Assembly: GCF_000286835.2 (NCBI RefSeq)
Contig: NZ_AJYD02000031.1
Span: forward strand, 109,161-173,160
From: Enterovibrio norvegicus FF-33
Lineage (GTDB): Bacteria; Pseudomonadota; Gammaproteobacteria; Enterobacterales; Vibrionaceae
Direction: 5' to 3'
Length of the DNA stretch: 64,000 bases
In this document: positions 58,365 through 64,000 of the stretch, in pieces
Layout: the number at the start of each line of letters is the position of its first letter
How positions within the stretch are numbered: the stretch's first letter is position 1
The notes under the pieces: generated by a model
Seen by the model: the letters and a program-made list of their open reading frames with translations, nothing else
What the model was told of the DNA's origin: nothing
Database searches by the model: none
Program-made: the position numbers and the translations under genes

Positions 58365-60878
58365 TTAGAACAGCTCCTCGCCTTCAGACTCATAAATATT
58401 GCCGCCATTTGATGCCGCCGCTGAGACATACTCTGTCGGCTCGGTTCCTTTTTGAAAGTACTCAAACATCGAGCTGGCATCATTCTTACGAGTGAGTAGG
58501 CCGGTGTCTCTATCGATACGCACTTTCACGATATCTGATGGTACAACCTTGCGTTGTTCTGGCACATCAACCAGTGCGTCTGACATAAAGTCTATCCACG
58601 CAGGCTGTGCTGTTTTAGCGCCCGCTTCGCCACCTGAGACTTGATCATTTGCCAAGTTGGCGTTGCGTGACGTTTTGCCCAATTTACGTGAGTGATCATC
58701 AAAACCCACCCAGACGGTTGCCACTAGACCTGGGGAGAAACCCGTGTACCATGCATCTTTTGAGTCGTTAGTCGTCCCTGTTTTACCGCCAATATCACGT
58801 CGATTTAGCGGTTTTTGTGCGCGCCAGCCCGTACCGTTCCAGCCCGTACCTTGACGCCAATCACCGCCGCCCCAAATGTTTGCTTCCAGCATTTCTCTGA
58901 CCAAGAATGCGTTCTGCTCACTCACGACCTTAGGTGCAAACTCGGGTTCATTTTCCATGCCTGCGGTTTGCTCTAGTAAATTTTCCTCTTCCGACAAGTT
59001 CGCTGAGTCACGCTTGTTGGTTGGGTTATCACAATTTTCATGGCAGATGGTTTGCGGGGTTGCGCTGTATTCTAATTTGCCAAATGCATCTTCGACTTTT
59101 TCAATGTAATACGGCTTGAGGTAATAACCGCCGTTTGCAAATACACCAAATCCTTGCGCCATTTCCATTGGCGTCAAACTACCTGCGCCCAATGCAAGTG
59201 CTTCTGCGCGCGGTAAGTCATCTTGCTTAAAGCCAAAACGGGTGAGGAAGTCGATTGTTTCATCCAGCCCAACACGACGAAGGACACGCACAGCCATAAC
59301 ATTCTTTGATTGTGCCAAACCGATGCGAGCACGGGTTGGGCCATCATAAGTCGGTGGCGAATTCTTCGGACGCCATGCGACACCCTGACTCGCGTCCCAT
59401 CGATTGATAGGGGCATCATTAACCAGTGTTGCCAGTGTCATGCCTTGATCAATGGCTGCTGAGTAGATGAATGGTTTAATGCTTGAACCTACCTGACGGA
59501 TAGACTGTGTTGCGCGGTTGAACTTGCTGTGGACGAAGTTAAAGCCGCCCACCAATGCCTTGACGGCACCATTGTCAGGAGAGATAGCAACCATGGCCGT
59601 GTTGGCATCCGGCACTTGGCTGAGGTGCCAAGTGTCATCGATATTCCGGACCCAAATTTGTTCACCAGCACTCAATATGTCTGCGGCTTGTTTCGGCGCA
59701 GAACCTTGACGGGTATCGGTGACGTAGCGACGAGCCCATTTCATGCCATTCCAAGGCAGGGTAGCTATATCGCCATTTTGAAGTTCAACCTCGGCGGTTT
59801 TTGCGTCAACGTTGGTCACGACTGCGGGCTTGAGTTCGCCATAAGACGGTTGTTTATTGAGGTGTGCTTTGATTTTATCAGCATCCCAAGGCGTGGTTTT
59901 ATCCTTCCACAATGTCGCAACAGCGCCGCGGTAACCATGGCGTTGGTCATAAGAGAGCAAGTTGTTAACAGTAGCTTCTTGAGCTGAATTTTGCAGACGA
60001 GAATCGACCGTGGTGTAAACCTTCAAGCCTGATTCATAAACGTCTGCACCGTATTTATCTACAGCCCATGCACGTGCCAACTCTGCCACATAGGGTGCGT
60101 TTAGCTCGATTTCAGCGCCATGGTAGCGAGCAACCAGCGGCTCATTTCGAGCCTGCTCATATTCAGAGCGCGTAATGTAGCCCTCGTCCAACATACGTTT
60201 TAGTACGACGTTACGTCGATGGGTTGCGCGCTCTACCGAATAAATCGGGTTCATTGTTGATGGTGCTTTTGGCATGCCAGCAAGGGTGGCGATTTCACTC
60301 AGGGTGAGTTCGTTCAACTCTTTGCCAAAATACACGCGTGCAGCAGCGCCAAATCCGTAGGAGCGATAACCCAAGAAAATCTTGTTGACGTATAGCGTCA
60401 TGATTTCTTGTTTTGTCAGCAATTGCTCAATGTGGATGGCGATGAAAATCTCTTTGATTTTCCGCATGATTTTCTTCTCATTAGAGAGGAAGAAATTACG
60501 TGCCAATTGCTGAGTAATGGTACTCGCACCTTGTTTGGCTGAGCCAGACATCGCGACCACAATTGCCGCGCGAGTAATGCCAATCGGATCAATGCCAGGA
60601 TGCTCGTAAAAGCGGCTGTCTTCGGTGGCGATCAATGCATTCATTAAATTTTGAGGAATTTGATCGTAAGTGACTGGTATACGACGTTTTTCACCAAATT
60701 GAGAGATAAGTTTGCCGTCTGCGCTAAATACCTGCATTGGTGTTTGCAACTCGACATCTTTGAGGGTGGCTACATCTGGTAACTCTGGTTTTACATAAAT
60801 ATAAAACCCAAAGATTGTACCCACTCCAAACAATATGCAAATCAATGCAATGATAAGCAGCCGCTTAATGAACTTCAC
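58365..60878 (-). CDS. mrcA: Penicillin-binding protein 1A
   Basis: 837 residues. One N-terminal membrane helix, a glycosyltransferase-51 domain with catalytic Glu in Glu-Asp-Ser-Arg-Phe-Tyr-Glu-His-Pro-Gly (near residue 87) and Gln-Gly-Ala-Ser-Thr-Ile-Thr-Gln-Gln, an OB-like insert, and a transpeptidase domain with Ser-Ser-Ile-Lys-Pro-Phe and Lys-Thr-Gly-Thr-Thr. It polymerises and cross-links peptidoglycan in the periplasm. It is divergent from pilM, as in other gammaproteobacteria. Confidence 0.97.
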   Translation of the reverse strand: MKFIKRLLIIALICILFGVGTIFGFYIYVKPELPDVATLKDVELQTPMQVFSADGKLISQFGEKRRIPVTYDQIPQNLMNALIATEDSRFYEHPGIDPIGITRAAIVVAMSGSAKQGASTITQQLARNFFLSNEKKIMRKIKEIFIAIHIEQLLTKQEIMTLYVNKIFLGYRSYGFGAAARVYFGKELNELTLSEIATLAGMPKAPSTMNPIYSVERATHRRNVVLKRMLDEGYITRSEYEQARNEPLVARYHGAEIELNAPYVAELARAWAVDKYGADVYESGLKVYTTVDSRLQNSAQEATVNNLLSYDQRHGYRGAVATLWKDKTTPWDADKIKAHLNKQPSYGELKPAVVTNVDAKTAEVELQNGDIATLPWNGMKWARRYVTDTRQGSAPKQAADILSAGEQIWVRNIDDTWHLSQVPDANTAMVAISPDNGAVKALVGGFNFVHSKFNRATQSIRQVGSSIKPFIYSAAIDQGMTLATLVNDAPINRWDASQGVAWRPKNSPPTYDGPTRARIGLAQSKNVMAVRVLRRVGLDETIDFLTRFGFKQDDLPRAEALALGAGSLTPMEMAQGFGVFANGGYYLKPYYIEKVEDAFGKLEYSATPQTICHENCDNPTNKRDSANLSEEENLLEQTAGMENEPEFAPKVVSEQNAFLVREMLEANIWGGGDWRQGTGWNGTGWRAQKPLNRRDIGGKTGTTNDSKDAWYTGFSPGLVATVWVGFDDHSRKLGKTSRNANLANDQVSGGEAGAKTAQPAWIDFMSDALVDVPEQRKVVPSDIVKVRIDRDTGLLTRKNDASSMFEYFQKGTEPTEYVSAAASNGGNIYESEGEELF

Positions 60879-61025
60879 TTGATATTTCCCGTCACGTTTT
60901 TTGTCGAACCGTCAGATCGATTAGTGTCGTTAGTATAAAGACAACTGAACAAAAAATAACGGATCCGCAAAGAGAACTTTCAAAAAAGTTACTTGATGCT
61001 GACTTTTAAGAAGGTAGCGCTGCAA

Positions 61026-61970
61026 ATGTTTGGTGTAACAACAACAGTGGGCATCGATATTGGCACAAGTGCTGTGCGAGCGGCCTTACTTCAGCAAGGT
61101 AGCAAATCAGTCGCGTTAAAAACGCTCTTGGTTGTGCCTTACGAAGTAGAAACATTGGAAGCGGTACTACGAGGGTTAAAAAAGCAGATTAGTAAAGCTT
61201 GCTCAATGCCTTGGCATTGGCCAAAACACCAAATCATGGGCGTACCGCAAAGCAGTGTTGCGGTAAAACGTTTTCCGCCACTCGCTGACGTGCCAGATCA
61301 TGAGCAATTTGTGCAAGTGGGCTTGCAGCTCTCTGAAAGCCTTGGACTGCCTATTGACGAACTGCTTTATGATTATCACGTGCTTGACGATAAAAGTGCG
61401 ACCGAGGTGTATGCATGTCGAAAGTCCATGCTTAACGAGACGCTCAATGGGCTTGAAAGTGCGGGTTTTGAGCTTTCTGTGATCGAATTACATACTCAAG
61501 CTTTAATGCGTTTATATCGCGAGCAGTCAGGCCATCAGTTGATGCAAGGCATAGGCTTGTTGGTCGATGTGGGTAGTGAGCGGTTACAGATTTGTATGGG
61601 AGACGGTCAATCGGGACAGTTTTACCGAGAGTTACCCGCCCCGGTACTGTCTGGAGCCTCTGATGCCAAACTGGCTCGACAGCACTTTACTGAACAGCTT
61701 GCTGATGTCATTAAGCGTCATTACCAACTTGCTGCGACACAGCTTTCAGGTGCAGAAGTTTCACATGTTTGGCTATCAGGAGAGAGCGCGAAAAGCGTTG
61801 ATATTTCATTACTTGAAACGTGTTTGTCTTGGCCTACTCAGGCGCTCAACCCCTTACAGGGGCTGGTCTACTCCCCGAATATCATTGAGCAACTCAACGA
61901 GCCAGTCAGTGCTTGGTCTACCGCGATTGGTTTAGCACTTCGAGGAGTCTCGCATGATCGTCAGTATTAA
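61026..61970 (+). CDS. pilM: Type IV pilus inner-membrane platform protein PilM
   Basis: 314 residues from ATG 61026 after an AGAAGG site; an ATG at 60996 is also in frame. Actin-like ATPase fold starting Gly-Ile-Asp-Ile-Gly-Thr-Ser-Ala-Val-Arg (phosphate 1 loop), with Leu-Leu-Val-Asp-Val-Gly-Ser-Glu (phosphate 2) near residue 178. Cytoplasmic; binds the N-terminal tail of PilN. Its end overlaps pilN by 17 bases. First gene of pilMNOPQ. Confidence 0.93.
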   Translation: MFGVTTTVGIDIGTSAVRAALLQQGSKSVALKTLLVVPYEVETLEAVLRGLKKQISKACSMPWHWPKHQIMGVPQSSVAVKRFPPLADVPDHEQFVQVGLQLSESLGLPIDELLYDYHVLDDKSATEVYACRKSMLNETLNGLESAGFELSVIELHTQALMRLYREQSGHQLMQGIGLLVDVGSERLQICMGDGQSGQFYRELPAPVLSGASDAKLARQHFTEQLADVIKRHYQLAATQLSGAEVSHVWLSGESAKSVDISLLETCLSWPTQALNPLQGLVYSPNIIEQLNEPVSAWSTAIGLALRGVSHDRQY

Positions 61971-62541
61971 TTTACTGCCATGGCGTGATAGTAAACGCTT
62001 GGCTATGCGTCGACGATTTTTCCACAAAATAATGATTGCGATTTTAGTCGTGGCTGGATGTGTAGGGATGTCGCGTTGGGTGATTTATCAGCAATTAAAC
62101 ACCCAAGAAACGCGTAACGCACGCTTGCAAACTGAAATCGACAGTTTGAATAGCACCTTGCGCACCTTTGCAAAAAGAGAAATCGAGCGAGATGCGCTTC
62201 ATCGTCGTTTAACCTTGGTCAACTCGCTGCAAAAACAACGCAATAACGCCACCATGCTGTTCAATCTCCTGCCTCAGATAACGCCTGATGGCGTTGTACT
62301 CGATAAAGTATCTATGACTTCAGTCAAGGTAAGCATTGAAGGGCGCAGTCGCTCAAATGCCCAACTGGCTAGCTTGCTGGCATTGCTTGAAGATGATGTT
62401 GGCGCAGATAACGTGCAAATTCATTCCATCATTAGTGATTCATCGCGCCCTACGTTGGTGGAAAAGCGATTTAAGGCAACGTTTGAGCTTGTGGGATATG
62501 TCATTCCCAATTTGCCGCAGGAGAAAAAAAATGACAGCTGA
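61954..62541 (+). CDS. pilN: Type IV pilus assembly protein PilN
   Basis: 195 residues. The conserved cytoplasmic tail Ile-Asn-Leu-Leu-Pro-Trp-Arg (5-11), which inserts into PilM, precedes one membrane helix (about 25-47), a coiled coil and a periplasmic ferredoxin-like domain that pairs with PilO. It overlaps pilO by 11 bases. Confidence 0.94.
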   Translation: MIVSINLLPWRDSKRLAMRRRFFHKIMIAILVVAGCVGMSRWVIYQQLNTQETRNARLQTEIDSLNSTLRTFAKREIERDALHRRLTLVNSLQKQRNNATMLFNLLPQITPDGVVLDKVSMTSVKVSIEGRSRSNAQLASLLALLEDDVGADNVQIHSIISDSSRPTLVEKRFKATFELVGYVIPNLPQEKKNDS

Positions 62542-63124
62542 TTGGCGTGATTGGGAACTCGATGAGATCCCTGAATGGTCCCCCGTCGCGCAAAACATCT
62601 TGCTTGGCGTTTTGGCTGTAACCCTTTTCGCCGCTTCTATTTTCTTTGTTGTGCTGCCAGCACAGGAAGAAGTAAATGCAGCAAAACAAGAGGAGAGCCT
62701 GCTTCGTACGCAGTTTCGTATTAAAGCGGAGCAAGTTGCCGCGTTACCCGACGTTGAAGAGCAAGTGCAGGAGCTGCAGCGTTACTATGCGCGCTTAACT
62801 CAGCAGCTTCCTGCACAAGATGAACTCGCCCTTTTACTCGCAGGTATCAATGATACTGGGCTCCAATATAACTTGAATTTTGCCCGTCTCAATTGGCGGA
62901 GCGGTAAACGTGTCGGTTGGCTTCACCAAGTCCCCCTTGAGATTGAACTTAATGGTAGCTATCGCGATATTGGTCAGTTTTCTGCTGCATTGGCTCGTTT
63001 ACCACGTATTGTCGCGCTGCAAGATTTCACTGTCTCACGCGTTGATAAGCGCAGCGATCTGCGTTTTGTGGTGACAGCGCATACCTATCGATATGAAAAC
63101 AGGGAATTCGGGGGGGAGCAATGA
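62531..63124 (+). CDS. pilO: Type IV pilus assembly protein PilO
   Basis: 197 residues from ATG 62531 (Met-Thr-Ala-Asp-Trp-Arg-Asp-Trp-Glu-Leu-Asp-Glu), which follows a GGAG site at a spacing within the pilN end; the open frame runs further upstream inside pilN but has no family match there. Cytoplasmic stub, membrane helix (about 24-45), coiled coil, and periplasmic domain. It forms the alignment complex with PilN and PilP. It overlaps pilP by four bases. Confidence 0.93.
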   Translation: MTADWRDWELDEIPEWSPVAQNILLGVLAVTLFAASIFFVVLPAQEEVNAAKQEESLLRTQFRIKAEQVAALPDVEEQVQELQRYYARLTQQLPAQDELALLLAGINDTGLQYNLNFARLNWRSGKRVGWLHQVPLEIELNGSYRDIGQFSAALARLPRIVALQDFTVSRVDKRSDLRFVVTAHTYRYENREFGGEQ

Positions 63125-63642
63125 GATACCTTTCTGGGCTGGTAGTGACACTGGCGTTAACGGGTTGCATGCAACATGAGACATCTCAAGATTTGGATCG
63201 CTTCATTGTGCAGACTTACGCTTCTGCGAAGGTGACTGCGACGCAATTGCCACCAGAGCCTAGCTATTTGGCAATGTCGTTTGAGCCCACTGTTGATTCT
63301 GATCCCTTTGTATTACCCATCGCAGAGCAAGAGGACACCTTGGCAAAAGGCGATTGCTGGCAACCTAATGATTTACCGAATAATAGAGACGCCTTGGAGG
63401 GGTATGAGCTGGCGTCGTTAGATTTTAAAGGTGTAATTGGCTTACCTGGCAGTTATTGGGCCTTAGTTGAAGCGCCAGATAACACGCTACATCGTGTAGG
63501 GCTGGGACGCATGATTGGAAATCATAGAGGTCGTGTCGACAGTATTAGCCAGCACACATTATCTCTCACAGAACATTTGCCGGATGGCCTAGGTTGCTGG
63601 CAAGTACGTAACGTCAGATTGGCACTAAATAACAATAAATAA
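63121..63642 (+). CDS. pilP: Type IV pilus lipoprotein PilP
   Basis: 173 residues. Lipoprotein signal with lipobox Leu-Thr-Gly-Cys (Cys16), a flexible acidic linker, then the HR/beta-sandwich domain (Phe-Lys-Gly-Val-Ile-Gly, Val-Gly-Leu-Gly-Arg-Met-Ile-Gly-Asn-His-Arg-Gly). It links PilNO to the secretin PilQ. Confidence 0.95.
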   Translation: MRYLSGLVVTLALTGCMQHETSQDLDRFIVQTYASAKVTATQLPPEPSYLAMSFEPTVDSDPFVLPIAEQEDTLAKGDCWQPNDLPNNRDALEGYELASLDFKGVIGLPGSYWALVEAPDNTLHRVGLGRMIGNHRGRVDSISQHTLSLTEHLPDGLGCWQVRNVRLALNNNK

Positions 63643-63651
63643 GGGTAAAGA

Positions 63652-64000
63652 ATGAGAAGCCTGAGGAAAGGATGCCAAGGCAACGTAAGCGGAGGTGTGC
63701 ATTGGATTATTGCTTTAGCATGTCTGTTGCTGACGCCCGTTGTGTCTGCGGCCAACCAGTTACAAAACTTGGAATTTGCAAAGGGGGATAATGGTCGAAC
63801 ACTGCTGACCCTGACATTTGCGGATAAATCCGTTGTTACAAACTTTGATAAGAAAGACAAGACATTGACGATAAGTGCCAAAGCGACACAAATCGAAGAT
63901 AACTTGATTGGAGCAAGAAGCCTTGACCAGATCGAAACCATCGCGACCTCGTTGGATGTGCAGACGGTTGACGACGACACGCAATTAACGCTAAAGACCA
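63652..64000 (+). CDS. pilQ: Type IV pilus secretin PilQ (partial, C-terminus beyond window)
   Basis: 116 codons from ATG 63652 to the edge. After a basic stub comes a signal peptide (about 17-38, ending Val-Val-Ser-Ala-Ala) and the start of an AMIN domain (Asn-Gln-Leu-Gln-Asn-Leu-Glu-Phe, then Gly-Arg-Thr-Leu-Leu-Thr-Leu-Thr-Phe), which binds peptidoglycan. The secretin pore itself is outside the window. It begins 9 bases after pilP; GGGTAAAG supplies the ribosome site. Confidence 0.92.
   Translation, partial: MRSLRKGCQGNVSGGVHWIIALACLLLTPVVSAANQLQNLEFAKGDNGRTLLTLTFADKSVVTNFDKKDKTLTISAKATQIEDNLIGARSLDQIETIATSLDVQTVDDDTQLTLKT

Noticed and set aside
62336-62530. Upstream extension of pilO inside pilN
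   Set aside because: This part overlaps pilN in another frame; the family start is Met-Thr-Ala-Asp-Trp at 62531.

Overview
The window is ordinary chromosomal backbone of a gammaproteobacterium, most likely a member of the Vibrionaceae. The best clues are AphA (the PadR-type quorum-sensing regulator known from vibrios) beside ppc, an argininosuccinate lyase fused to a C-terminal acetyltransferase domain, a peroxiredoxin-glutaredoxin hybrid beside oxyR, a type IV pilus pilMNOPQ operon next to mrcA, and small DUF3624- and DUF3135-like proteins. I cannot fix the genus from sequence alone. I see no rRNA, tRNA, CRISPR array, insertion sequence, prophage or integron, and every large gene is intact except the two cut by the window edges (lpxM-like at the left, pilQ at the right).

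Layout. 1-8.5 kb: lipid A acyltransferase, hldD, a TetR regulator, the threonine catabolic pair kbl-tdh, then gpmI-envC-yibQ on the minus strand. 8.9-12.1 kb: yibN-secB-gpsA-cysE. 12.2-17.3 kb: pfkA, fieF, cpxP and divergent cpxRA with an array of CpxR boxes. 17.3-26.2 kb: a chemoreceptor with a structured leader, trmL, tpiA, a CHMI-like tautomerase, a DUF3135-like gene, a Cys-rich regulator with fpr, and an EmrAB-type efflux pair. 26.2-38.3 kb: glpX, glpK, zapB, rraA, menA, hslVU, ftsN, cytR, priA, rpmE. 38.7-45.4 kb: malic enzyme, metJ, metBL, metF with tandem Met boxes. 45.5-54.5 kb: aphA, ppc, argCBGH. 54.6-64 kb: DUF3624, a flavoprotein disulfide reductase, the Prx-Grx hybrid, oxyR, mrcA, pilMNOPQ. 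The order largely follows two blocks also found in Escherichia coli (cysE to hldD; pfkA/cpx/tpiA to ppc/arg/oxyR), so missing neighbours stand out: no grxC before secB, no glpF before glpK, no argE between ppc and argC.

Most interesting observation: between ppc and argC lies an unlisted short reading frame, Met-Asp-Lys-Phe-Ser-Thr-Pro-Leu-Leu-Gln followed by five consecutive arginine codons and a stop. It sits just downstream of two ARG-box-like sites, and its last three arginine codons form one arm of a 9-bp hairpin. This is the architecture of an amino-acid-responsive leader peptide, here for arginine and in front of argCBGH. No classical terminator with a U-run is visible before argC, so the mechanism (attenuation, arrest peptide, or translational coupling) is open.

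Other RNA-level signals: a nested helix structure in the chemoreceptor leader, a likely pseudoknot at the rpmE start, and a small terminator-ended transcript candidate upstream of glpK. Transcription-factor sites that fit their genes: GTAAA CpxR array, MetJ boxes, a GlpR operator, a LuxR/HapR-like site upstream of aphA and a sigma-32-like promoter for hslVU.
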